Positions 54,701 to 63,479 of a stretch of 64,000 nucleotides of DNA are shown piece by piece. Positions within the stretch are counted from its first letter, which is position 1, and every line of letters begins with the position of its first letter. The notes under the pieces are model-generated. The model searched no databases and was not told where the DNA came from. It saw nothing but the letters and a program-made list of their open reading frames with translations. This stretch comes from an uncultured Verrucomicrobiales bacterium (GTDB taxonomy: Bacteria > Verrucomicrobiota > Verrucomicrobiia > Verrucomicrobiales > DEV007). The stretch lies in contig CAJXQE010000003.1 of the NCBI GenBank assembly GCA_913058215.1, positions 1 through 64,000 of the forward strand, read 5' to 3'. A program made the translations under genes and the position numbers.

Positions 54701-56013
54701 AACGTGATTTTGAAAAACAGATTGATCGCTACTTAAACGGCGAACTGGACGAAGACGAAACATTCGAGCTGTTACAAAAGGTCGGGCAGACCGATGAAAA
54801 TGCGGACACTTATTCAAAAGCTTGCATCCAGCATCAACATCTTGAAGAACTTTTCGAAGATAGCGAAGTTCGCGGCGGGGTGTTGCATAAAAGTATACTT
54901 ATGTGGTTGGTTCCAATTGGTGCGATTGCCATCTTACTGATTTTTTCATCCCGGTTGGTTCACAACCCCAAGCCTCCGTTTGCTACTGTAGCTCAGTCTG
55001 TGGGGGCACACTGGGCGACTGGTAATGTCGTCCGGTCGGGAGACGGTGTTGAAGCCCGTCGCTACAAGTTAACTCGCGGACTGGTTCGTTTTGATTTTCT
55101 ACACGGTGCTACCATGACGGTGCAGGGACCGGCTGATTTTGAGATTCACGACGCAATGCATGTTGCCTTCACTTCGGGGATAGCCACCTTCGATGTTCCT
55201 GAGGCTGCGATTGGATTTACCGTCGATACTGAGTCTGCTAATATTATAGATTTGGGAACTGCTTTCGGAATTGCCTGCGGCCCCAATGGTAAAACAGATC
55301 TGAGTGTGTTCGAAGGTGAAGTATCGGTCCATCAGACTAACAAGCCGGAAACTAGGGTGCGGGAAGGCGAATCGGTTCGTGCCGGTGATGAGGTTGTCCC
55401 GGTTGCCTACAATACCGCGACCTTCGAGGATGCCTGGCCCCTTAATTCCGGAGTCCTCCAAACCACAGGGCTCCTAAAATTCGTTTCGCCCGGACCGGGA
55501 TTCACCCCGGGAGCTTTTGAAGATAATCAGCATATCACGGTGTTTTTAGAACGCTCCAAAGCAAAGGTGCCGAAGGGGGTTTTAGTCGATTTAGTCGATC
55601 CCGGGGAGTATAGAAAACTGCGGCGCTCCGAGGGGAAGTCTCTACCTCCGGTAAGGTGGGTTCGCAGCTACCTACTTCAACTCGATCCTGTGGGCGAAAT
55701 GGATAAACACGATCCAGATAAAGTCCGTGTACGAGGGCAAATCACTTTTGACTCTCCTATCGTAGGAGTGATCGCCAGTCATTCCCGACTCCGCGAAAGT
55801 GATATCGCCTTTGGGCATCCCGAAGGCATCTACAAAGATGCACCCCGCGGGGTGGAGCCACCTAAAGCTAAACTCACCGGAGCCACCGGTCGCGACAACG
55901 TGATTTTGACCGGAGATCAAAGGACTCTCATCGTTGATTTTGCTGCGGGGTCCGCCGTTGATCAACTCCGCGTCCTGGTCGAAAACTCAAACAGGTATCA
56001 AAAGAATAAATAA
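54697..56013 (+). CDS. FecR-like anti-sigma factor (rightward operon)
   Basis: This 438-residue membrane regulator has a cytoplasmic N-terminal helix pair (EKQIDRYLNGELDEDETFELL) and a transmembrane segment at residues 67-85. A FecR domain follows at ~95-240 (GATMTVQGPADFEIHDAMHV, FTVDTESANIIDLGTAFGIA, LSVFEGEVSVHQ). The ~200-residue C-terminal part is beta-rich and lacks the LamG jelly roll of the leftward paralogue (FLERSKAKVPKGVLVDLVDP, QITFDSPIVGVIASHSRL, then RTLIVDFAAGSAVDQLRV). The two FecR proteins therefore share the control part and differ in the putative sensor. The start ATG overlaps the sigma stop (ATGA) behind a GGGAGG ribosome binding site; the stop overlaps the DUF1552 start (TAATG). 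Confidence 0.9.
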   Translation: MKRDFEKQIDRYLNGELDEDETFELLQKVGQTDENADTYSKACIQHQHLEELFEDSEVRGGVLHKSILMWLVPIGAIAILLIFSSRLVHNPKPPFATVAQSVGAHWATGNVVRSGDGVEARRYKLTRGLVRFDFLHGATMTVQGPADFEIHDAMHVAFTSGIATFDVPEAAIGFTVDTESANIIDLGTAFGIACGPNGKTDLSVFEGEVSVHQTNKPETRVREGESVRAGDEVVPVAYNTATFEDAWPLNSGVLQTTGLLKFVSPGPGFTPGAFEDNQHITVFLERSKAKVPKGVLVDLVDPGEYRKLRRSEGKSLPPVRWVRSYLLQLDPVGEMDKHDPDKVRVRGQITFDSPIVGVIASHSRLRESDIAFGHPEGIYKDAPRGVEPPKAKLTGATGRDNVILTGDQRTLIVDFAAGSAVDQLRVLVENSNRYQKNK

Positions 56014-57293
56014 TGAAAACACCAACAAGAAGAACTTTTTTGCGAGGAGTGGGCGTCTCAATTGCCCTGCCGGCGATGGAGAGCTTTTCAGCGCCTGCTG
56101 CGAGTACCACCCGAGAGGCTAAACGCTTCGTTTGCGTTGCACCTAACTATGGAGTCTATCCCGGCAATTTCTTTCCGGAAAAGACCGGCGCTGATTATGA
56201 ACTTCCTGTCCTGTTGAAGCCTCTGGAGAAACATCGGAAAGATTTCTCGATTTTTACCAACCTTGATCACCCGGGAGTCGGTGGCGGGCACGGATGCTCC
56301 AATACCTTTCTAAACGGAATGGAATTGAAGGATGCAAAAAAAACTCCGAAAAAGTTACAGTCGCTCGATCATTTGCTTTCAGGGGAAATTGGAAATACTA
56401 CCCGGTTCCCGTTACTAAACCTGGGCTCCGGTGGGACCTCCTGGTCGCGGGCCGGAATTCAACTGCCTGCGCAACTATCTCCGGAGCGAGTCTTTAACCA
56501 ACTTTTTGTTGATGATGTAGTAAAGGTGAAGGCAAAAAACCGGGTTCTTTTAGATGAAGACGCCAGCATTCTTGATGTCGTCAGGGAGGATGCAAAACGC
56601 CTCGCAAAACGGATCTCGAAAACGGATCAGGAGAAACTCGACGAATTCCTCACCTCGATTCGTGGTGTGGAGAAAAAGCTGGAGCGACAGGCCAAATGGA
56701 TTGATGTCGCAAAGCCTGAGATGAACGATTCCGTGATCAGCGGCGATGGCGATGGCGATGATGTGATTGTAGACCTGGAGTATCCCTATAACACGGCGGT
56801 GATGTATGATCTCATGATTCTCGCCCTGCAAACCGATTCGACGCGAGTCATCACCTATGGGCATCCGGGAGGTAACCGGCTTTTTCCTTTTGAGGGAATT
56901 ACGGCCGGATATCACCAGCTGACCCATCACGGAAAACGTCCAGAATACTTGGAATCGCTCACTATCATCGAATCCTTTTACTTGAAGCAATTCTCCCGGT
57001 TTCTCGACCGGATGAAAGAAACTAAAGACGCCAGCGGAAAATCACTATTCGATACGACAGCTATTCTCTTTGGCAGCGGAATGGGGAATGCCGGATCTCA
57101 CTCGAGTCGTAATCTACCTGTCATCGTAGGTGGTGGCGGTATGACACACGGGAAGCATCATCGATTCGAGCGAAATGGTCGGGATGGACGCCCGCTTTCT
57201 GATTTGTTCGTTACGCTTTTACAACAACTTGGCATCGAGAAAGAGAGTTTTTCTACCAGTGCCGGAAACATGAATGATCTGTTGTTAGGATGA
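56013..57293 (+). CDS. DUF1552 domain protein, Tat-exported (rightward operon)
   Basis: This 426-residue protein starts with a Tat-type signal (TRRTFLRGVGVSIALPAMES). Family landmarks are KRFVCVAPNYGVYPGNFF, FSIFTNLDHPGVGGGHGCSN, REDAKRLAKRISKTDQEKLD, EFLTSIRGVEKKL, YHQLTHHGKR, TAILFGSGMGNAGSHSSRN and DLFVTLLQQLGIEKESFS. A short (GGCGAT)3 microsatellite at 56742-56759 encodes an acidic DGDGD loop that is absent from the leftward paralogue. It overlaps both neighbours (TAATG upstream, ATGA downstream), so its expression is tied to theirs. Function unknown as for the family. Confidence 0.93.
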   Translation: MKTPTRRTFLRGVGVSIALPAMESFSAPAASTTREAKRFVCVAPNYGVYPGNFFPEKTGADYELPVLLKPLEKHRKDFSIFTNLDHPGVGGGHGCSNTFLNGMELKDAKKTPKKLQSLDHLLSGEIGNTTRFPLLNLGSGGTSWSRAGIQLPAQLSPERVFNQLFVDDVVKVKAKNRVLLDEDASILDVVREDAKRLAKRISKTDQEKLDEFLTSIRGVEKKLERQAKWIDVAKPEMNDSVISGDGDGDDVIVDLEYPYNTAVMYDLMILALQTDSTRVITYGHPGGNRLFPFEGITAGYHQLTHHGKRPEYLESLTIIESFYLKQFSRFLDRMKETKDASGKSLFDTTAILFGSGMGNAGSHSSRNLPVIVGGGGMTHGKHHRFERNGRDGRPLSDLFVTLLQQLGIEKESFSTSAGNMNDLLLG

Positions 57294-59659
57294 AGTGTCT
57301 ACTAACAATCTTGATTCTCTTTGTATCGGTTGCGTCGCGCGCCGAAGACCTGCCCGGGTTTCTTACCGAATACTGCGTTCGCTGCCACGGCCCGGAGAAA
57401 CAAAAGGCTGACAGGCGATTTGACGGCGTCGAAAACAAAATCACCACGGTTGATCAAGCTGAACATTTCCAGGAGATCCTCGATCAATTGAACCTCGCAG
57501 AAATGCCGCCAGAGGATGAAGATCAGCCATCTCCAAAAGAACTCGCCGAGGTCATCGTTTTTTTGACAGCAAGTCTCAAAGTCGCCCGTGAGCAGGCACA
57601 AACCAGTGGAGGACAGATTACCCTGAGGCGACTCAATCGCGTCGAATATCTAAACACAGTTCGAGATCTATTTTCAATGTGGATGGCTGATTTCGACCCC
57701 ACGACCACGTTTCCAAAAGACGATTCGGTCGAAGGGTTTGATAACGTTGGCAGTGGGCTGGTAACCTCCGATTATCTGCTTCAAAACTACCTCGAAGCGG
57801 CAGGGAAAGTGGCTGACAAAGCAATCCGTCCCGGACCAAAACCGGAGATGATAAATATGCGGTCCGAAGGTGACGAAATACAGGGGAAAGATCACGGTAA
57901 CCGTCGGGATTTCACTCGAATTTTTATTAAAGACCGACAACCACTCGGTATCACGCAACTTTTAAAAAGAAGAATTCGTGAAGACGGAGAGTATGTCATT
58001 CGAGTTAAAGCCCGAGCCTGGAACCGGAAGTCCCGGTATAAAGATGAAGATCTCCGCTACAACTCGGACGAAGCGATGCGGATGAGTATCAGCATCGAGT
58101 CAAAATCACTGGGAAAGACGTCACATCGAATCGTGAAGGAATTCGAAGTTCCGGATGGTGAACCTACAGAGTTTGAGCATCGGCTCTGGCTGGAATCCGG
58201 TTTTGCCTTTCAGGTTCATTGGGCAAACGGCCCCAACGGGTCGACAAAACGGATCATGCGTAAAGTACTTCCCAAGTATACGGATGATGCCATTTATCCA
58301 CTGAGAAACCCGAAACAGATGTATGCCGGATCTGGCCCGGAACTACAGGTTTATTCCATCGAAATAGAGGGTCCGTTTTATGATGAATGGCCATTGCCCG
58401 GTTTTTCGCGATATTTCCCTGATCCCCCGGAAAAACCGGATACCACTTATCTCGATGCCTCAATGAGACGATTGGCGCAACGAACTTTTCGCAGCCCCGT
58501 CGACGATGAGACGATTGCGCCCTATCTTGAGCTTACCCGCCAATACTTTGAGGGAAACGGAGATTTTTGGGCGGCTGCAAAATATGGGGTCAGAGCCCTT
58601 CTAACTTCGCCAAACTTTCTCTACCACGTGGAGGCCGATGAAGAACCCCGCAGTCTCAATGCCTGGGAACTCGCCTCGCGGCTTTCTTATTTTCTGTGGA
58701 GCTCGATGCCGGATGATGAACTGTTTGCCTGTGCTGCTGACAGCAGTCTGCTTAAGCCGGAAGTCTTGCGACAACAGGCTGAGCGTATGCTTTCGGACAA
58801 GCGCTCGGATTCATTTGTTGAAAACTTCGCAGGTCAATGGCTCCAGCTTCGCAAGCTCGGCGAAATGCCTCCGGACCCGGCAAACCACAAGGCTTACTTC
58901 GAAGACAATCTCGAGGACGCCATGAAGAAAGAAACCCTGCTGTTCTTTTCCAAACTATTGGAACAGAACGGCAGCATTCTGAGTTTTATTGATTCAGACT
59001 ACACCTTTCTCAACAAAGCCCTGGCGAGACACTATGGCATTCCTCACCCGGGAAATGATTTCCAAAAAGTATCACTACCCGCTGCTGGTCCTCGTGGAGG
59101 ATTGCTTGGACACGGAAGCATCCTGACGCTGACATCAAACGGTGTAGAGACTCAACCCGTGGTCCGCGGCGTTTGGATCCTTGAAAATCTGCTGGGGACG
59201 CCACCGAATCCGCCGCCACCCGATATCGATCCCCTCGAGCCCGATACCCGGGGTGTCACTACGATGCGCGAATTAATGGAAAAGCATCGGGAAAACGCAA
59301 CCTGCTACGAGTGTCATCGCAAGATTGATCCGCTGGGGCTCGGGATGGAGAATTTTGATCATGTGGGCTCCTGGAGAGACCGTTATCAGAAGAAGTCACT
59401 TATCGATTCAGAAGGTGAAATGGCCGACGGCACTAAGTTTTCCGGAGTGGAGGGAATTCGTGCCTATCTGCTCGATCGCCCGGAGCAGTTCACTCACTGT
59501 CTGACTGAGAAACTAATGGTCTACTCCCTCGGCCGGAGGATTGGATTCACGGACCGGGATGATATCGATGACATTGTGAAGGCAATGCCAGCAAAGAACT
59601 ATGGACTACGGGAACTGATCCAGGAGATTGTGATGTCAAAACCCTTTCAATCAAAGTAA
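57290..59659 (+). CDS. DUF1587/1592/1588/1585 cytochrome-type protein (rightward operon)
   Basis: This 789-residue exported protein has a signal peptide (LLTILILFVSVASRAE) and heme sites CVRCH (residues 29-33) and CYECH (672-676). The domains run PSCyt1, DUF1587 (LRRLNRVEYLNTVRDLFSM), a beta-rich carbohydrate-binding-like insert (DGEYVIRVKARAWNRKSR), DUF1592 (LASRLSYFLWSSMPDDEL, FAGQWLQLRKLGE), DUF1588 (RGGLLGHGSILTLTSNGVE, GVWILENLLGTPPNPPPP) and DUF1585 (LTEKLMVYSLGRRIGFTDR). Many motifs match the leftward gene at 47705-50197 almost word for word. The start overlaps the DUF1552 stop (ATGA), and the stop overlaps the next start (TAATG), so five genes form a continuous coupled unit. Confidence 0.94.
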   Translation: MKCLLTILILFVSVASRAEDLPGFLTEYCVRCHGPEKQKADRRFDGVENKITTVDQAEHFQEILDQLNLAEMPPEDEDQPSPKELAEVIVFLTASLKVAREQAQTSGGQITLRRLNRVEYLNTVRDLFSMWMADFDPTTTFPKDDSVEGFDNVGSGLVTSDYLLQNYLEAAGKVADKAIRPGPKPEMINMRSEGDEIQGKDHGNRRDFTRIFIKDRQPLGITQLLKRRIREDGEYVIRVKARAWNRKSRYKDEDLRYNSDEAMRMSISIESKSLGKTSHRIVKEFEVPDGEPTEFEHRLWLESGFAFQVHWANGPNGSTKRIMRKVLPKYTDDAIYPLRNPKQMYAGSGPELQVYSIEIEGPFYDEWPLPGFSRYFPDPPEKPDTTYLDASMRRLAQRTFRSPVDDETIAPYLELTRQYFEGNGDFWAAAKYGVRALLTSPNFLYHVEADEEPRSLNAWELASRLSYFLWSSMPDDELFACAADSSLLKPEVLRQQAERMLSDKRSDSFVENFAGQWLQLRKLGEMPPDPANHKAYFEDNLEDAMKKETLLFFSKLLEQNGSILSFIDSDYTFLNKALARHYGIPHPGNDFQKVSLPAAGPRGGLLGHGSILTLTSNGVETQPVVRGVWILENLLGTPPNPPPPDIDPLEPDTRGVTTMRELMEKHRENATCYECHRKIDPLGLGMENFDHVGSWRDRYQKKSLIDSEGEMADGTKFSGVEGIRAYLLDRPEQFTHCLTEKLMVYSLGRRIGFTDRDDIDDIVKAMPAKNYGLRELIQEIVMSKPFQSK

Positions 59660-60516
59660 TGAATAAACTACCTTTTATACTTTTGTTCTTTTTGTTTCCG
59701 TATTCCGCTTATGCCGGAAAGGTCGCACCTAACGTAGTCATTGTTTTGAATGAATCAGCCCGGGCTGACTCATTCGGGTGCTACGGATCAGAGAATAAGA
59801 CACCGGTTCTCGATGCCATCGCCGCGAAGGGAGTATACTTTCGGTTTGTCTGGTCTTCGATGGATAGCAAAACCTCCGAACAAATGTTAAGATCCGGTCA
59901 CTATCCTTTTCGTACCGAAGTAAAGACCGATTCATTCAAGTCGCTCGGCTACCATTCTTCGACGATCGAACAAGCCATCAAGGGCGAAGCAAAGCCACCA
60001 TTTCTCGCGATCCATATACTGAAAGGTTCTTCCGTGAAAGCATTGGACAACTTCGTAGAGCCCCTCGCCAAACTCAAAGACACGCTTCTTATCATATCCA
60101 GTCTAACAGGTTCAGGAGAATCAAACAGTGCAGTCAGTGTCCCTATGGTCATCTCCGGACCGCCGGTTCTCAATCCAGGCAGGGAATGTTGGGACCTCAT
60201 AAATATCACCGATTTTTCTCCGACCCTGGCCGAAATAGTCGGACGTGATATCGACAGGAAACACGATGGGAAATCCTTTCTTCCCAGTCTGCAGGACAGC
60301 GATGATCCCTTCCAAAAACGAAATTGGATCTACACACAATCCGGCGGATCCTGGATGATCAGGGATTGGGAAAACGTTCTCTATAGTGACGGGAATTTCA
60401 CCCGAATTTCAGAAGACAACCTGTCCACAGAAAAAGTCAAAAAGACAGACAAGATTGCCCCTCATCGAAAAGAGCGATTGGAAATGCTGGTAAACCGACT
60501 CCGGGACAAGAGTTAA
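59659..60516 (+). CDS. Sulfatase-fold pseudoenzyme
   Basis: This 285-residue exported protein (signal FILLFFLFPYSAYAG) has a recognisable sulfatase N-terminus: PNVVIVLNESARADSFGCYG, TPVLDAIAAKGVYF and MLRSGHYPFR. It has lost the chemistry. Where active relatives carry CxPxR, it reads SKTSE (residues 70-74), so the nucleophile, Pro and Arg are all missing. The metal-binding DD pair is Glu32-Ser33. It is also some 200 residues shorter than a normal sulfatase, because the middle of the fold (the HxPH, KWH and DNG regions) is reduced. ITDFSPTLAEIVGRD and a DWE-containing end are kept. The intact reading frame and TAATG coupling argue for a functional non-catalytic binding role, not random decay. 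It occupies the sulfatase position of the mirrored operon. Confidence 0.88.
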   Translation: MNKLPFILLFFLFPYSAYAGKVAPNVVIVLNESARADSFGCYGSENKTPVLDAIAAKGVYFRFVWSSMDSKTSEQMLRSGHYPFRTEVKTDSFKSLGYHSSTIEQAIKGEAKPPFLAIHILKGSSVKALDNFVEPLAKLKDTLLIISSLTGSGESNSAVSVPMVISGPPVLNPGRECWDLINITDFSPTLAEIVGRDIDRKHDGKSFLPSLQDSDDPFQKRNWIYTQSGGSWMIRDWENVLYSDGNFTRISEDNLSTEKVKKTDKIAPHRKERLEMLVNRLRDKS

Positions 60517-60574
60517 ATCAAGCCAAAGAGCCTGCAAGGGGGCGAAAGCATTGAAATGGCAATGAAGTAAGCTT

Positions 60575-62014
60575 TTATTTTTGGGGCACCCCAGGCTGAG
60601 TCAGTTGGTATTCCTTCCGGTGTAGTCGGCTATGATTGTCGAGACCAAGCCATATCGGTGCGCGCTCGAAGCTGTTGCACCAATTTCCGTGTGCCTCCAT
60701 CATGCGGGCTACCACAGCGGGGTTCTCGGGGGCTAAGTCCGTGCGTTCGGCGGGATCGCTAACCAGATCGTAGAGCTGTGGTGGTTGGTGTGTGGTGAAA
60801 ATCAGCTTCCAGTCCCCATCGCGCATGGCACTGCCGCTTGGCATCAAGCGCCAGAATAGCTGTTGGTGTGGGCGTGCATCGTGCATTTCGCCATTTAGAT
60901 AGGGCAGCAGGTTTACGCCATCATAAATGACGGGTACTTTTTTGCCGCGTGCAGTTATCGTCTCGGGCTCGAAGGGTTTTCCACCGAGTGCCATCATCGT
61001 TGGCATAATGTCAAGAGAACTCACTGGGTGTGGGTAGTCTCCGGCCTCCACATCTAAGCCGTGAATAAACATGGGGACGCGGATCCCGCCTTCCCAGAAG
61101 GTTCCCTTATGCCCCCAGAATGGCGCGTTGAGGGCGTGGACCGTTTCGGTGCTGCCTCCGTTGTCGTTCATGAAGACGATAACGGTATTGTCCGCTTCTC
61201 CGGTTTTCTCAAGGTGCTCCATCAATCGGCCTACGTTTTGGTCAAGGCAATCGACCATCGCGCAGTAGGTGCGTCGACCCTTTGGCTCGACGTCTGGATA
61301 GCGGGCGATGTCCTCATCCTTGGCTTGTAATGGGCCGTGCGGGCAATTGTAGGCGAGGTAGACAAACCAGGGCTGTTCGTCGTTTTCCTCGCGCCGGCTA
61401 ATATAATTCATCGCATCTTCGGTAAGCCAGTCGGTTAGGTACGGCACCTCTACCTCGTCGAGCTTTTTGCCCATGCGCTCAAGCCCGAAGTTGCGATACC
61501 AAATATTTTCCATGGGCTCCAGTGTCACATGGTAACGGTGGCCGCCTCCGCGCATGCCGAAGAAATAATCGAAGCCGCGTTCCGTGGGATAAAAGTTATC
61601 GGTGTCGCCCATGTGCCACTTGCCGATAGCGGCGGTGTGATACCCGGCTTCCTGCATCCGGTTGCCCAGAGTCAGTTCGCGACCGGGGAGGCCGATCTTC
61701 TCGGGACGGAGGTGTGGGCCGCCACGAGGATTGGTTTCGAAGCCGAAGCGCTGTTGGTAACGCCCGGTTAGCACCCCTGCACGTGACGGGCCACAGACAG
61801 ATGCCGTGACGTAAGCTTGTGGGAAGATCACGCCTTCCTTTGCCAGCTTATCCAGGTTGGGGGTTTTGATCTGAGACGAACCCGTGTAGCCCAGGTCTCC
61901 GTAGCCCATGTCGTCTGAAAAGATGAAAACAATGTTCGGCTTTTCAGAGGCCTTGCTCGCTAGAAGCGGCAGGGCGATAAGTGGTGTGAGGAGAAGTATG
62001 AGTGCTTTTTTCAT
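60575..62014 (-). CDS. Secreted sulfatase (arylsulfatase A-like)
   Basis: This 479-residue sulfatase has a signal peptide (LILLLTPLIALPLLASKAS), PNIVFIFSDDMGYGDLGYTG with the calcium-binding DD, CGPSRAGVLTGRY as the formylglycine site, AIGKWHMGD, and FMNDNGGSTETVHALNAPF with the late Asp/Asn ligands. It ends with LYDLVSDPAERTDL and a C-terminal extension (IWLGLDNHSRLHRKEYQL). All catalytic residues are present, in contrast to the pseudoenzyme directly upstream in coordinates, with which it is convergent (58 bp between stops). The frame is open 14 codons further upstream, but ATG 62014 sits directly before the signal peptide. Substrate unknown. Confidence 0.95.
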   Translation of the reverse strand: MKKALILLLTPLIALPLLASKASEKPNIVFIFSDDMGYGDLGYTGSSQIKTPNLDKLAKEGVIFPQAYVTASVCGPSRAGVLTGRYQQRFGFETNPRGGPHLRPEKIGLPGRELTLGNRMQEAGYHTAAIGKWHMGDTDNFYPTERGFDYFFGMRGGGHRYHVTLEPMENIWYRNFGLERMGKKLDEVEVPYLTDWLTEDAMNYISRREENDEQPWFVYLAYNCPHGPLQAKDEDIARYPDVEPKGRRTYCAMVDCLDQNVGRLMEHLEKTGEADNTVIVFMNDNGGSTETVHALNAPFWGHKGTFWEGGIRVPMFIHGLDVEAGDYPHPVSSLDIMPTMMALGGKPFEPETITARGKKVPVIYDGVNLLPYLNGEMHDARPHQQLFWRLMPSGSAMRDGDWKLIFTTHQPPQLYDLVSDPAERTDLAPENPAVVARMMEAHGNWCNSFERAPIWLGLDNHSRLHRKEYQLTQPGVPQK

Positions 62015-62156
62015 GATGACGATCTTTTGAGCGAGAAGCCCTCCAAGTGCACCCAACCTATTTGGTTAGTTTGTAGGTTTCAATTCGCCATACCTAAACG
62101 CTCGGGGGGGGTGGAGGGGATTACACTTGATACAGGGACTTTATGAAACCCATAAG

Positions 62157-63479
62157 CTAAGCCAATAATTCTCTTAGCGGCCCTTTTCCGGTATCGTATT
62201 TTTCATAGGCGCCTCCCAGATTGAAATGCTCAACAGGGTGACCCGCCGCTTCGAGTAAGGTGGCATAGAAGCTGTTGATCGGGCGATCATTTTCGATTTT
62301 CATATAGTGACCTTCCTGCATCGTTCCTCCAAAATTACCCAGAGTCATAAAGGGCCAACTTGCGCCTTTGGTGTGCTGTTTATCAGCATTGTTACTGGTA
62401 TAAACAATCAAGGTGTTATCCATCATGGTGCCATTGCCTTCCGGCGTTTCCTCAAGGGCCTGGACCAGTTTCGACAACATTCGCATGTTGTATTGGCGAA
62501 TTTTTGTCCAGATATTGGATGTCATCGATAAGTGGCCCAATGAATGCCCCCTTTGATCGATGCCTAAGCCCTCCCATGAACCATAGAATTCGCCGCAGCC
62601 TGAATTAATCGTGGCCACATTCGTGAGGCCCGCTTTCAGTGCCGCAATCGTCAGATCAAGCATAGCGTCATGCCAATCTGTTTCATGTTGGGGGGCTGAG
62701 TATTTTTCGTCAAATTCAGGCATGTAGGTTTTGAGACTGTCTGACATGGAGCTGACACTGTCCCGGAATGTGCTTATATCGCTATAAGGATTCAATTTTT
62801 CCCGACCACTCTCTGGTAAGGTTCCAGCGCTTTCGGCTGAGGTCTTGGCGATAAAATCCAACATCTTAGAATTTTCATCGTAAGTCTTTCGTTGCTTGCC
62901 AGTGGCGACAGATCCAAACATGAGCCGGTATAGAAAGGTTGGGTCACAGATCATGGACGCCTTATCCCCGGGTCCCCAGGCAGAGGTTGCATGGAAAATG
63001 GGAACTTGTTTCATCCGATTCAGCGATTCCATGCCCACACTCAAAAGAGGCACAGGCGCCTTGGGTAGCACCTTGCTCAATGCGCAATCAATGGTGATGT
63101 CAAAGGGGGTGGACTTATTTCTTCTGTAGCCACCCAGACATCCATAGTAAGCACTGTGAGCCGGGCTGGTGTGCTTGCCGTGCAGGCCCTGAATTATCGT
63201 GAGTTTGTCACGGTGAGGCGCTAAAGGATCAATAAAAACCGGGAGATCTTCTGATTGAAGTGATTTGCCGGATCTAATTCCTTTGACTGCGCAATTCGCA
63301 TCACTGAATCCCTGAGACTGCAGGAAAAACACAACTCTCTTGGGCTGCCTGCCACCTTGGGGCTGACTCACCTTTTTGTCCTCTGCCAATGCAGTGTAAA
63401 AGGGAGCTGCCGTGCTCGCTCCGGCTGCCGCACCGAATCTCTTAATGATGTCTCGTCTGTTTAGCGTATTTGTTTTCAT
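62157..63479 (-). CDS. DUF1552 domain protein, exported (3' pair)
   Basis: This 440-residue DUF1552 protein is related to the gene at 16011-17333 and shares the runs [44 protein letters not shown] and [20 protein letters not shown] with it. The N-terminus has a Tat-like NRRDIIKRFGAAAGAS signal. Gene order differs from the other pairs: here the DUF1592 gene is upstream and its stop overlaps this start (TAATG), whereas in the other sets DUF1552 comes first. The sulfatase 62014-60575 follows on the same strand 142 bp downstream. Function unknown as for the family. Confidence 0.93.
   Translation of the reverse strand: MKTNTLNRRDIIKRFGAAAGASTAAPFYTALAEDKKVSQPQGGRQPKRVVFFLQSQGFSDANCAVKGIRSGKSLQSEDLPVFIDPLAPHRDKLTIIQGLHGKHTSPAHSAYYGCLGGYRRNKSTPFDITIDCALSKVLPKAPVPLLSVGMESLNRMKQVPIFHATSAWGPGDKASMICDPTFLYRLMFGSVATGKQRKTYDENSKMLDFIAKTSAESAGTLPESGREKLNPYSDISTFRDSVSSMSDSLKTYMPEFDEKYSAPQHETDWHDAMLDLTIAALKAGLTNVATINSGCGEFYGSWEGLGIDQRGHSLGHLSMTSNIWTKIRQYNMRMLSKLVQALEETPEGNGTMMDNTLIVYTSNNADKQHTKGASWPFMTLGNFGGTMQEGHYMKIENDRPINSFYATLLEAAGHPVEHFNLGGAYEKYDTGKGPLRELLA

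Noticed and set aside
53804-54817. The full 337-codon minus-strand frame as one gene.
   Set aside because: Only the last ~102 codons resemble a sulfatase; the rest is antisense to the rightward sigma and FecR genes. I keep only the C-terminal fragment.
62104-62111. A run of eight G residues.
   Set aside because: Isolated homopolymer in an intergenic gap. It could be a slippage site or a sequencing error, but nothing around it suggests phase variation.
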